Shown: positions 1 to 5,851 of the stretch, piece after piece | Layout: each line of letters opens with the position of its first letter | Position numbering within the stretch: the stretch's first letter is position 1 | Origin: Elusimicrobiota bacterium | GTDB lineage: Bacteria; Omnitrophota; Gorgyraeia; Zapsychrales; Fredricksoniimonadaceae | DNA: 5,851 nt | Assembly: GCA_012514595.1 (NCBI GenBank) | Contig: JAAYZZ010000083.1 | Coordinates: forward strand, 1 to 5,851 | Reading direction: 5' to 3' | Translations under genes and position numbers: made by a program | Notes under the pieces: model-generated | Databases searched by the model: none | What the model saw: only the letters and a program-made list of their open reading frames with translations | Told to the model about the DNA's origin: nothing

Positions 1-2022
1 AAAAGACGGGGCATAAGTAGCATCGACGAGGAATCCCTCCTGCCCGGCCGCGGTCACAGGACAGATCAGGGCATCCGGATGCTCCGCGGCCAGTGTCTGG
101 GCCTGACCAGAAGACATGAACGCGAAAGGCAGAAAATACTCCTCGGGACTGCCCATCGTGAACTGGACGTGGACCACGGCCCCGTGCGAGATCCCCAGCG
201 GCCACAGGGTCTTGATCTGGACCGTTCGGACCTTCCGGGCCTTGCTCCGGAACCAACGGACCCGGGCGAGATACTCAGGAAGCACGTGATTCTCCAGCCA
301 CCCGCGACCCGAACCCTCGAGAAGACCTGTCCAGTCTCCCGGCTCGATCCAGGCATCCCCCCGCGTGGCAACGGAGGGCAAGGCTGCCGGCTTCCGGAGA
401 ATGAACCAGAAATGTCCGTGCGGTCCGAGCGTCAGGACATACGGAGTCTCTTTGATGACGGGGAAAGGATTCTGGCTGAAGACCTCTTCAGGCGTTGCAC
501 CCTGATATTCCTTGAGATCCAGTTCCACGGCCTGGGAGAACCGCGACAGGTTGATGACGACCAAGACCGTCTCCTCCCCGCACTCGCGGACAAAGCTGAG
601 CACCTTGGCATTGTCCGGATACAGGAACCGCGTCGTCCCTTGGCTGAAGGCCTTGTGACGTCTGCGCACCGCGATCACACGCCGCGTCCACCACAAAAGA
701 GACGACAGATTGTTCTCCTGCGTATCGACGTTCACGGTCTCGTAGTGATATTCCGGATCGATGACGACAGGAAGAAAGAGTTCCTGCGGATTGGTGCGGG
801 AGAATCCGGCATTACGGTCCGCGCTCCACTGCATGGGGGTGCGCACGCCGTTGCGGTCGCCCAGGAACCGGTTGTCCCCCATCCCGATCTCATCCCCGTA
901 GTAGATGATCGGAGTGCCCGGCAGAGAAAAGAGCAGGATGTTCATGAGCTCGATCTTGCGGCGGTTGTTGCTCAAAAGCGGCACCAGACGTCTCCGGATC
1001 CCGAGATTGATCTTGGACCTCGGGTCCCTGGCATAGGCGCGGTACATATAGTCCCGCTCCTCGTCCGTCACCATTTCGAGTGTCAGCTCGTCGTGATTCC
1101 GAAGGAAGATCGCCCACTGGGCCCCGCCGGGGATCGAAGGCGTCTGCTCGAGAATATCGATCAGGGGAAAACGGTCCTCCATCTGAAGGCTCATGTACAT
1201 CCGGGGCATAATCGGGAAATGGAACGCCATGTGACACTCATCCCCGTCGCCGAAATAGGCGACCGCGTCCTCCGGCCACTGGTTGGCCTCGGCCAAGAGC
1301 ATCCGGTCCTTGAATTTCCCGTCGATATGTTTACGGAGCTTCTTGAGGAAGGTGTGCGTCTCGGGGAGATTCTCGCAGCTGGTCCCCTCACGCTCAAAAA
1401 GATACGGCACCGCATCCAGCCTCAGCCCGTCGACCCCCAGCTCGAACCAGAACTCGGCGACCTTGAGAATCTCCTTTTGGACGTTCGGATTCTCGAAATT
1501 CAGGTCCGGCTGATGCGCATAGAACCGGTGCCAGTAGTACGCCCTCGCCTCCTCGTCCCACGTCCAGTTCGAGGGTTCAAAATCCTTGAAGATGATCCGG
1601 GCGTCCTGATACTTTTCCGGCGTCCCGCTCCAGACATAATAATTCCTGTGATTGGATCCCGCCGGGGCCCTGCGCGCCCTCTGGAACCAGGGATGCTGGT
1701 CGGAGGTGTGATTGATGACAAGCTCGGTAATGACGCGAAGGCCTCTTTTGTGGGCCTCGCGAAGAAGTTCCTTGAGATCCTTGATATCGCCATACTGGGG
1801 ATTGATCCCGTAATAATCCGCGATGTCGTAACCGTCATCCTTGAGAGGAGAGGGGTAGAACGGAAGGAGCCAGAGCGCGCTCACGCCCAGGCGTTTGAGG
1901 TAATCCAGTTTTTGCGTCAGTCCCTGAAGATCGCCGACACCGTCCCCGTTGCTGTCATAGAAAGACTTCACATGCAGCTGATAAATGACGGCGTCCTTAT
2001 ACCACGCTGGCGCTGTGGTCAT
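1..2022 (-). CDS. treS: Trehalose synthase fused to maltokinase (TreS-Mak), 3' end cut by window edge
   Basis: Trehalose synthase interconverts trehalose and maltose; the fused kinase makes alpha-maltose 1-phosphate, the GlgE donor. I translated 674 codons with no stop before the left edge. Residues ~10-470 are a GH13 barrel. The start (WYKDAVIYQLHVKSFYDSNG) is typical of TreS. Visible motifs are VINHTSD (102-108), GLRLDAVPYL with nucleophile D203, LLAEANQW with acid/base E245, and LRNHDEL with the third acid D311. A C-terminal beta domain runs to ~550. From ~575, a segment with VLPEYLARVRWFRSKARKV matches the N-terminal cap of maltokinase, so this is the fused form and about 400 or more kinase residues should lie off the window. 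The start is the second of two tandem ATGs, because it sits 6 bp from the first GGAGG of the Shine-Dalgarno; the ATG at 2025 is the alternative. An in-frame TAA at 2043-2041 excludes a longer start. Identification is by recognised family motifs, not a database search. Confidence 0.96.
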   Translation of the reverse strand, partial: MTTAPAWYKDAVIYQLHVKSFYDSNGDGVGDLQGLTQKLDYLKRLGVSALWLLPFYPSPLKDDGYDIADYYGINPQYGDIKDLKELLREAHKRGLRVITELVINHTSDQHPWFQRARRAPAGSNHRNYYVWSGTPEKYQDARIIFKDFEPSNWTWDEEARAYYWHRFYAHQPDLNFENPNVQKEILKVAEFWFELGVDGLRLDAVPYLFEREGTSCENLPETHTFLKKLRKHIDGKFKDRMLLAEANQWPEDAVAYFGDGDECHMAFHFPIMPRMYMSLQMEDRFPLIDILEQTPSIPGGAQWAIFLRNHDELTLEMVTDEERDYMYRAYARDPRSKINLGIRRRLVPLLSNNRRKIELMNILLFSLPGTPIIYYGDEIGMGDNRFLGDRNGVRTPMQWSADRNAGFSRTNPQELFLPVVIDPEYHYETVNVDTQENNLSSLLWWTRRVIAVRRRHKAFSQGTTRFLYPDNAKVLSFVRECGEETVLVVINLSRFSQAVELDLKEYQGATPEEVFSQNPFPVIKETPYVLTLGPHGHFWFILRKPAALPSVATRGDAWIEPGDWTGLLEGSGRGWLENHVLPEYLARVRWFRSKARKVRTVQIKTLWPLGISHGAVVHVQFTMGSPEEYFLPFAFMSSGQAQTLAAEHPDALICPVTAAGQEGFLVDATYAPSF

Positions 2023-2025
2023 CAT

Positions 2026-2033
2026 CCTCCTCC
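2026..2033 (-). promoter_or_regulatory. Strong ribosome binding site of treS
   Basis: Minus strand reads GGAGGAGG directly before ATGATG. The double GGAGG favours the second ATG (2022) by spacing. It shows that treS can initiate translation independently of glgE, from which it is separated by 144 bp. Confidence 0.85.
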
Positions 2034-2036
2034 GAA

Positions 2037-2050
2037 GGGATTATAACCCC
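2037..2050 (-). promoter_or_regulatory. Near-palindrome containing a perfect -10 hexamer upstream of treS
   Basis: Minus strand reads GGGGTTATAATCCC, in which 12 of 14 positions are symmetric around TTATAA. It contains TATAAT (2045-2040), identical to the sigma-70 -10 consensus. A start about 6-7 bp downstream would fall at the Shine-Dalgarno, giving almost no 5' leader. At a 17-bp spacing the -35 position reads TGTCCC, a poor match to TTGACA, and it lies inside the heptamer repeat. It could be an internal promoter, an operator, or chance. Confidence 0.3.
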
Positions 2051-2062
2051 AGACCCTGAAAA

Positions 2063-2104
2063 GGGACAGGGGACATGTGACACGGAACATGGAGAACGGA
2101 AGAA
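2063..2104 (+). repeat. Degenerate 7-bp tandem repeat (GGGACAN), arm 1
   Basis: Six consecutive in-register heptamers on the plus strand: GGGACAG, GGGACAT, GTGACAC, GGAACAT, then weaker GGAGAAC and GGAAGAA. The first four fit GGGACAN with at most one mismatch. The array lies in the glgE-treS spacer, with the same unit in opposite orientation about 28 bp away (2133-2167). The two arrays could pair in RNA: GGGACATG (2070-2077) is complementary to CATGTCCC (2146-2153). I do not recognise a named element. Confidence 0.65.
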
Positions 2105-2132
2105 CAAAAAGATATCATCAGAGAATATGCTC

Positions 2133-2167
2133 ACCCTCCCTGTCCCATGTCCCTTGCCACCTGTCCC
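2133..2167 (-). repeat. Degenerate 7-bp tandem repeat (GGGACAN), arm 2, overlapping the glgE stop
   Basis: On the minus strand five in-register units follow each other: GGGACAG, GTGGCAA, GGGACAT, GGGACAG, GGAGGGT. The first unit starts on the last base of the glgE TAG stop, so the repeat begins exactly where coding ends. It is inverted relative to arm 1 (2063-2104). The loop between arms is too long, and lacks a following T run, for an intrinsic terminator. Confidence 0.65.
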
Positions 2168-4146
2168 TACTTCTTCTCCACCCTCAACACCTGCGCCGGC
2201 ATGCGCCGGGGATCGATGTGGACATCCGCGAATTCTCCCCGCCACACCTGTCTCATGCCGGTCAAAAGGTCCTGGACCTCGAGGACGGCGTCCCCGGAAA
2301 GTCCCAGCTCCTTCAACGGCAGACGCATCCGGCCCCCCTGGGCATGGACGGGATCAAAACTGGCGACCACCAGGATCACATTCTTCCCGTCCGAAGAGGC
2401 CTTCCAGTAGGCCAAAAGCTGATCGTTGTAGACCTCGAGGAAACGGATGTTCCGCGTCTCCTGAAGGGCCGCGTTGTCCCGGCGGATCCTGTTGAGGAGC
2501 GCGAGCGTGTCCTTGAGGTTCCCCGGCGCATCCCAGTCCCAGGATTTGATCTCGTATTTCTCCGAGTAAATATACTCTTCCTTCCCTGGAAAGGGTTCGT
2601 TCAGGCACAGCTCGAACGCCGGGCCGTACACCCCCCAGTTCGAGGAAAGCGTCGAGGCCAGGACCGCACGCATGATGAACATGGGCCGTCCCCCGGTCTG
2701 CAGATGCGGCACGAGGATGTCCGGCGTGTTGGGCCAGAAATTCGGGCGGAAGAACTCGGCCACAGGACCCTTCGCGATCTCGTTCATGTAGTCCATGAAC
2801 TCATGCTTGTTGTTGCGCCAGGTGAAATACGTGTACGACTGCGTGAATCCCGCTTTGGCCAGACGATACATCACCTTCGGACGCGTAAAGGCCTCGGCAA
2901 GAAAAATGACATCGGGGTGGTCCTTTCGGATCTCGGCGATGACCCAGTCCCAGAACATGAACGGTTTTGTATGGGGATTGTCCACCCGGAAGATCCGGAC
3001 ACCCTGCTCGATCCAGAAAAGGAACACGCTCTTCAGCTCCTGCCAGAGCGCCTCACGGTCCTCGGTCTCGAAATTGATGGGGAGCACATCCTCATATTTC
3101 TTCGGCGGATTCTCCGCATACTGGACCGTCCCGTCGGGCCGCCACAGGAACCACTGGGGATGGGCCTTGACATAGGGATGGTCCGGCGAACACTGGAACG
3201 CCACGTCGAGCGCGACCTCAAGCCCCAAACCCGCGGCCTTGGACAAAAAGGCCTTGAAGTCCTCGATCGTCCCCAGTTGGGGATGGATCGTCTTGTGCCC
3301 CCCCTCCTCGGACCCGATGGCCCAGGGGCATCCCGGCTCGCCGGGAAGACAGGTCGTGGAATTGTTCTTTCCCTTGCGATGCGCAACGCCGATCGGATGG
3401 ATCGGCGGAAGATAGATGACATTGAACCCCATCCGGGCGATCTCCGGCAGGATCCTCTGGCACGTCCTGAAGGATCCATGCTCGCCGGGTTTGTCGCCCC
3501 ACGAGCGGGGGAAAAACTCGTACCAACTGCTGAAAAGTGCCCTCGGCCGGTCGACCGCGACCTTGAGTATGTGCGGATAACGCACGAACCTCTCCCGGGC
3601 ATATCCCTCGACCACAAGGGCATGCGTCTCGGACGCAAGGGCCCGCGCCACAGCCCGGGCCTGGTCCGGGGAGGCCTCAAGCTCGCGGGCCCATGCCGTC
3701 AGTTTGGGGGCGATCTCATCGGAGGCAGAAGCGGCCACCTTCTTGAGGATCCCGGCGCCGATCTGAAGATCAACGGAAAGGTCCTGGCCCGCCTCCTGCT
3801 TCTTCCGGAGGCCCTTCTGCCAGGTCGCAAACTCGTCCATCTCCGCCTCAACGGTATATTCATGGTCCGCCCGCTCCTTGATGGAAAAAGCGGCCCGCCA
3901 CTCGTCGTTGCCGTTACAGACCATCGGGACACGGGACCAAAGCGCCGCTCCCGCCTTTCGATAGAGCAAAAAGACCAGAAGATCATCGTGCCCGTCGGAA
4001 AAGGCATGGGCCTCGACCTCCACCGTCTCTCCCGGGACCCTCTTGACGGGAAAACGTCCGCCGTCAACCTCGGGGATCACCCGCTCGATCATGATCCGCT
4101 CGAAATGCTCCGCCGACTCCGCCTTTGTCTTTCTCCTGGTGGCCAT
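2167..4146 (-). CDS. glgE: Alpha-1,4-glucan:maltose-1-phosphate maltosyltransferase (GlgE)
   Basis: GlgE is a cytoplasmic GH13 enzyme that transfers maltosyl units from alpha-maltose 1-phosphate onto the non-reducing end of alpha-1,4-glucan, releasing phosphate. The 659 residues match the family's usual length. The N-terminal beta domain opens with the GlgE hallmark PEVDGGRFPVKR (25-36). A helical insert spans ~110-200, followed by a barrel with SSWYEFFPRS (206-215), KGKNNST, PWAIGSEEGGH and HPQLGTIEDF. Catalytic residues by family comparison are nucleophile D389 in FRVDNPHTKP, acid/base E418 in FLAEAF, and D476 in NTPDIL. The C-terminal part has the family's YGPAFELCLNEP and SEKYEIKSWDWD, then a beta domain to the end. 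The start ATG lies 2 bp after the HAD stop, with GAGG (4155-4152) 5 bp upstream, so translation is probably coupled. It pairs functionally with the downstream TreS-maltokinase fusion. I see no frameshift or missing key residue. Confidence 0.97.
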   Translation of the reverse strand: MATRRKTKAESAEHFERIMIERVIPEVDGGRFPVKRVPGETVEVEAHAFSDGHDDLLVFLLYRKAGAALWSRVPMVCNGNDEWRAAFSIKERADHEYTVEAEMDEFATWQKGLRKKQEAGQDLSVDLQIGAGILKKVAASASDEIAPKLTAWARELEASPDQARAVARALASETHALVVEGYARERFVRYPHILKVAVDRPRALFSSWYEFFPRSWGDKPGEHGSFRTCQRILPEIARMGFNVIYLPPIHPIGVAHRKGKNNSTTCLPGEPGCPWAIGSEEGGHKTIHPQLGTIEDFKAFLSKAAGLGLEVALDVAFQCSPDHPYVKAHPQWFLWRPDGTVQYAENPPKKYEDVLPINFETEDREALWQELKSVFLFWIEQGVRIFRVDNPHTKPFMFWDWVIAEIRKDHPDVIFLAEAFTRPKVMYRLAKAGFTQSYTYFTWRNNKHEFMDYMNEIAKGPVAEFFRPNFWPNTPDILVPHLQTGGRPMFIMRAVLASTLSSNWGVYGPAFELCLNEPFPGKEEYIYSEKYEIKSWDWDAPGNLKDTLALLNRIRRDNAALQETRNIRFLEVYNDQLLAYWKASSDGKNVILVVASFDPVHAQGGRMRLPLKELGLSGDAVLEVQDLLTGMRQVWRGEFADVHIDPRRMPAQVLRVEKK

Positions 4147-4148
4147 AC

Positions 4149-4841
4149 CTACCTCTTGTTATGTCCGTTATGCAAGACCCGGCGTCCGTTCATGAGAACC
4201 CTGAGGTCCGTCAGACGCGCGATCATCCTGTCGGGCCGAACGGCCCGGATCTCCTCGATCGTGCAGGATCCCGTCGGGACCGCCACAGAGAAGATCCGCG
4301 CCCGCCGGGCGCTCAGGACGTCGACCGTCATGTCCCCCACATAGATCGCCTGGGATGGACGGACCTTCAGTTCCCGCACGATCCGCTGGAGCATGTCCGG
4401 CCAGGGCTTGGGACGCGGGACATTGTCACCGCAGATGATCCGGTCAAAGGCCGAGACGATCCCGAGCTCATCGAGGATGATCCGGCAGAACCGGGCGGGA
4501 CGGTTGCTCGCGATCGCAAGGAACATCCCGCGCGTCTTCAGGTCCTTGAGCAGTCCCTTCGCACCCGGAAGAAGCCGGATATTCTGCCGCAGGCGCCGGT
4601 CGTGATGGTCCCGAAAAAGGGCCAATCCCTCTTCGGCCCTGTCCTCATCGACAAAATTCCGGATCAGGGAATCCACGCCCCAGCCCACCGCCCGCTTCAC
4701 CGCCGACGGCCGTTGAGGCTTGAGGCCGAGCGCAGAGAGCGCGACGTTGAGACTGTCAGCGATCGCCTGATAGGCGTCGACCAGTGTCCCGTCGAGGTCA
4801 AAGATCGCGAGCCGGAGATCACGCGGAAGTGGCTTTGGCAT
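4149..4841 (-). CDS. HAD-superfamily phosphatase (phosphoglycolate phosphatase-like, subfamily I)
   Basis: A 230-residue haloacid dehalogenase-type hydrolase that probably removes phosphate from a small soluble metabolite using an Asp nucleophile and Mg2+. All four motifs are visible: FDLDGTLVD with nucleophile D15 and acid/base D17 (motif I), AIASNRP with S112 (II), RPKPWPD with K145 (III), and YVGDMTVD with D170 and D174 (IV). Residues ~20-85 form a helical cap like Gph/PGP phosphatases (subfamily I), unlike the type II cap of trehalose-6-phosphate phosphatases. The substrate cannot be read from sequence. Its place directly ahead of glgE, with a 2-bp gap and the glgE Shine-Dalgarno formed by its last codons, hints at a role linked to sugar phosphates, but housekeeping phosphoglycolate removal is equally possible. 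The start follows GGAAGGAGG and overlaps the DUF502 gene by 23 bp. The basic tail (RVLHNGHNKR) is unremarkable. Confidence 0.92.
   Translation of the reverse strand: MPKPLPRDLRLAIFDLDGTLVDAYQAIADSLNVALSALGLKPQRPSAVKRAVGWGVDSLIRNFVDEDRAEEGLALFRDHHDRRLRQNIRLLPGAKGLLKDLKTRGMFLAIASNRPARFCRIILDELGIVSAFDRIICGDNVPRPKPWPDMLQRIVRELKVRPSQAIYVGDMTVDVLSARRARIFSVAVPTGSCTIEEIRAVRPDRMIARLTDLRVLMNGRRVLHNGHNKR
4152..4155 (-). promoter_or_regulatory. glgE ribosome binding site inside the end of the HAD gene
   Basis: Minus strand GAGG is formed by the last HAD codons (AAG AGG TAG), 5 bp before the glgE ATG. Ribosomes finishing the HAD gene would cover this site, which supports coupled translation. Confidence 0.7.
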
Positions 4842-5445
4842 CCGCCTCCTTCCAGGGATTCACAACCCCTCCGGACACGACCACCTTGAGGGCCTCCTCG
4901 ATGGTGATGTCCAGAAAAATGACCTCCTCCCGCGGCACGATCGCGATGAACCCGCTCAAGGGATTGGGCACCGTCGGGACAAGGACATTGATCATGTCCG
5001 TCCCGATGCGGTCCGAGATCCTCCGGTCCGTCGTGTTGGTGAGGAACGCCACGGTACGGACACCCTTGCGCGGCCATTCGATCAGGACCACCTGCCCCGC
5101 CAGGGCCGGCCTTTCCTCCAGCAGGAACTTCGAGATCTCTTTGAAGGCAGGGTAAATAGTGCCCATCACAGGGATCCTCAAAAGGATCCGCTCCGCAATG
5201 AGATGAAAACTGCGCCCGAAGTAATTGGCGACGATAAAACCGATCAAAAGAACAAGGCTCACCAGGACAACGATCCCGAGTCCCCAGACGTAAAAATCAT
5301 AGTTCTGGATAAAAAAGGCCTTCAGATACCGTCCGAAGATCCCTTCCGCAAAATTCAGGATCCAGATACAGACATACAGTGTGAGCGCGACCGGCAAAAA
5401 GACCGCAAGGCCCGAGAAGAAATATTTTTTGAGGCGTCCGAACAT
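4819..5445 (-). CDS. DUF502 family inner-membrane protein
   Basis: This 208-residue protein is recognised as DUF502, a widespread family of membrane proteins without an established bacterial function. Two hydrophobic helices are visible, at about 9-31 and 53-75, preceded by a basic N-terminus (MFGRLKKYFF). The rest has family signatures: IPVMGTIYPAFKEISKFL (91-108), WPRKGVRTVAF (124-134), VPTVPNPLSGFIAIVPREEV (156-175) and ALKVVVSGGVV (185-195). The soluble C-terminal domain is probably cytoplasmic, an inference from the charge distribution. The ATG is the first possible start because an in-frame TAG (5457-5455) lies just upstream; AGGGGGG sits 4 bp before it. The gene follows the 55-residue membrane ORF by 19 bp and runs 23 bp into the HAD gene. 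Its link to glycogen or trehalose metabolism is by position only. Confidence 0.93.
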   Translation of the reverse strand: MFGRLKKYFFSGLAVFLPVALTLYVCIWILNFAEGIFGRYLKAFFIQNYDFYVWGLGIVVLVSLVLLIGFIVANYFGRSFHLIAERILLRIPVMGTIYPAFKEISKFLLEERPALAGQVVLIEWPRKGVRTVAFLTNTTDRRISDRIGTDMINVLVPTVPNPLSGFIAIVPREEVIFLDITIEEALKVVVSGGVVNPWKEADAKATSA

Positions 5446-5464
5446 GTGTCCCCCCTATTGATGA

Positions 5465-5632
5465 TCAATCCCGTGTCAGCGTCAGAAGGATCATACCCCC
5501 GACGGCAAGCAAGGGACCCCCGATCCCCCAAAAAAGATACTGGACGAATTCCCACGCCCGGATCGTCCAGGCGATCCCGAAGATGACAAGAAGAAAACCA
5601 ACGACGAACAGAACGATCTTTTTCACAGGCAT
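5465..5632 (-). CDS. Small two-helix membrane protein, 55 residues, unknown function
   Basis: A complete ATG-to-TGA frame starting MPVKKIVLFVVGFLLVIFGI and ending LLTLTRD. Two hydrophobic stretches, about residues 6-22 and 33-52, are joined by a short polar turn with W and R; the lysines at the N-terminus suggest it faces the cytoplasm. GAGGTG (5643-5638) lies 5 bp before the ATG. It is followed 19 bp later by the DUF502 gene. Codon choice matches the neighbours. I do not recognise a family; small proteins of this build often accompany other membrane proteins. The good ribosome site, the operon-like spacing and the membrane-like composition support a real gene, but it is short and no homologue was checked. 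Confidence 0.72.
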   Translation of the reverse strand: MPVKKIVLFVVGFLLVIFGIAWTIRAWEFVQYLFWGIGGPLLAVGGMILLTLTRD

Positions 5633-5738
5633 ACGTGCACCTCATCAAACTTTAAATTCCAAACTCTCAATCCTAAACAGGTTCACTCGCCCCAAATCCA
5701 AATATTCAAAACTTCTAAGATCTCTCTGTTCAAATTTT
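5633..5738 (-). other. AT-rich spacer between the acyltransferase gene and the 55-residue ORF
   Basis: This 106-bp gap is clearly richer in A+T than the flanking genes and has no convincing ORF, tRNA or terminator hairpin. It could hold the promoter for the downstream genes. TTGAAC (minus strand, about 5728-5733) resembles a -35 box, but no -10 hexamer lies at a good distance. The half nearest the ORF contains in-register heptamers. Confidence 0.5.
5643..5677 (-). repeat. Degenerate 7-bp tandem repeat of the form TTTRRRR
   Basis: Five successive minus-strand heptamers read TTTAGGA, TTGAGAG, TTTGGAA, TTTAAAG, TTTGATG: a T-rich half followed by a purine-rich half, with the last two units less regular at their ends. 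Further upstream, similar but less regular T/purine words occur (for example TTTTGAATATTTGGATTT). The array ends on the Shine-Dalgarno of the 55-residue ORF. Low complexity alone might give part of this pattern. Confidence 0.45.
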
Positions 5739-5851
5739 CTAACCTTCCCCTTCCCTCGGGACGGCCTTCCATCGACGGTGCATCCATGACCACTGGTCCG
5801 GATGCCGACGGACCATCTCTTCGAGCCTCTGCGTCAGAAGCATCATCTGGT
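5739..5851 (-). CDS. C-terminal end of an HtrB/LpxL-type lipid A acyltransferase, 5' part outside window
   Basis: Only the last 36 residues are present, ending in TAG (5741-5739). They include LTQRLEEMVRRHPDQWSWMH followed by RRWK. The pattern hPxQWxWxHRRWK close to the C-terminus is typical of lysophospholipid/lipid A late acyltransferases, which add a secondary acyl chain to lipid A at the inner membrane; the catalytic HxxxxD motif would be upstream of the window. Which acyl chain or position it serves cannot be told, so no symbol is given. It reads in the same direction as all downstream genes, but the 106-bp gap may separate transcription units. It is the one coding segment here with a TCA serine codon. 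Confidence 0.85.
   Translation of the reverse strand, partial: QMMLLTQRLEEMVRRHPDQWSWMHRRWKAVPREGEG

Noticed and set aside
79..2046. 655-codon open frame on the plus strand
   Set aside because: It is exactly codon-aligned antisense to treS and stays open because treS lacks TTA, CTA and TCA. Its translation has no recognisable domain, while the minus strand gives a clear TreS with all catalytic residues.
2063..2167. CRISPR-like array
   Set aside because: Units are 7 bp, directly adjacent and degenerate, without spacers, and no cas genes are present.
2061..2168. Intrinsic terminator after glgE formed by the inverted GGGACAG repeats
   Set aside because: The loop is about 70 bases and no T run follows the stem in the direction of transcription, so it does not look like a rho-independent terminator.
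1997..2245. 82-codon minus-strand frame spanning the glgE-treS spacer
   Set aside because: It runs through the heptamer repeats and overlaps both glgE and treS out of frame, with no ribosome site or recognisable content.
2077..4344. 755-codon open frame on the plus strand
   Set aside because: Codon-aligned antisense to glgE, extending through the repeat and into the HAD gene. The low-complexity, Arg/Pro/Asp-rich translation has no domain, and the minus strand encodes a complete GlgE.
4125..4889. 254-codon open frame on the plus strand opposite the HAD gene
   Set aside because: Same antisense alignment; the minus strand shows all four HAD motifs.
5355..5648. 97-codon minus-strand frame overlapping DUF502 and the 55-residue ORF
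   Set aside because: It overlaps DUF502 out of frame, has no hydrophobic or domain pattern, and is Arg/Ser/Cys-rich as expected for a shadow frame.

Overview
The window is a compact run of genes that all read on the minus strand, from about 5851 down to 1. It comes from a moderately GC-rich bacterium. The last residues of a lipid A (HtrB/LpxL-type) acyltransferase at the right edge suggest a Gram-negative with an outer membrane. I cannot assign a phylum from the sequence. Degenerate 7-bp intergenic repeats and AT-rich spacers between GC-rich genes recall uncultured lineages such as Omnitrophota, Nitrospirota or the former Deltaproteobacteria, but that is a guess.

Layout in transcription order: the 3' end of an HtrB-like acyltransferase (5739-5851); a 106-bp AT-rich spacer with degenerate heptamers; a 55-residue protein with two predicted membrane helices (5465-5632); a DUF502 membrane protein (4819-5445); a HAD-superfamily phosphatase (4149-4841) overlapping the DUF502 gene by 23 bp; glgE (2167-4146), which starts 2 bp after the HAD stop; a 144-bp spacer carrying two inverted arrays of a GGGACAN heptamer; and treS fused to the start of a maltokinase (1-2022), cut by the left edge of the window. 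The close spacing from 5632 to 2167 suggests one transcription unit, possibly continuing into treS.

The metabolic core is the GlgE pathway. TreS isomerises trehalose to maltose, the fused maltokinase phosphorylates maltose to alpha-maltose 1-phosphate, and GlgE transfers the maltosyl unit onto an alpha-1,4-glucan. The branching enzyme GlgB, the usual fourth partner, is not in the window and may lie beyond the left edge. The least expected element is the HAD phosphatase apparently translationally coupled to glgE.

The five complete or near-complete genes contain no TTA, CTA or TCA codon. This explains why very long open frames (655 and 755 codons) appear on the plus strand opposite treS and glgE; I consider those to be shadows.
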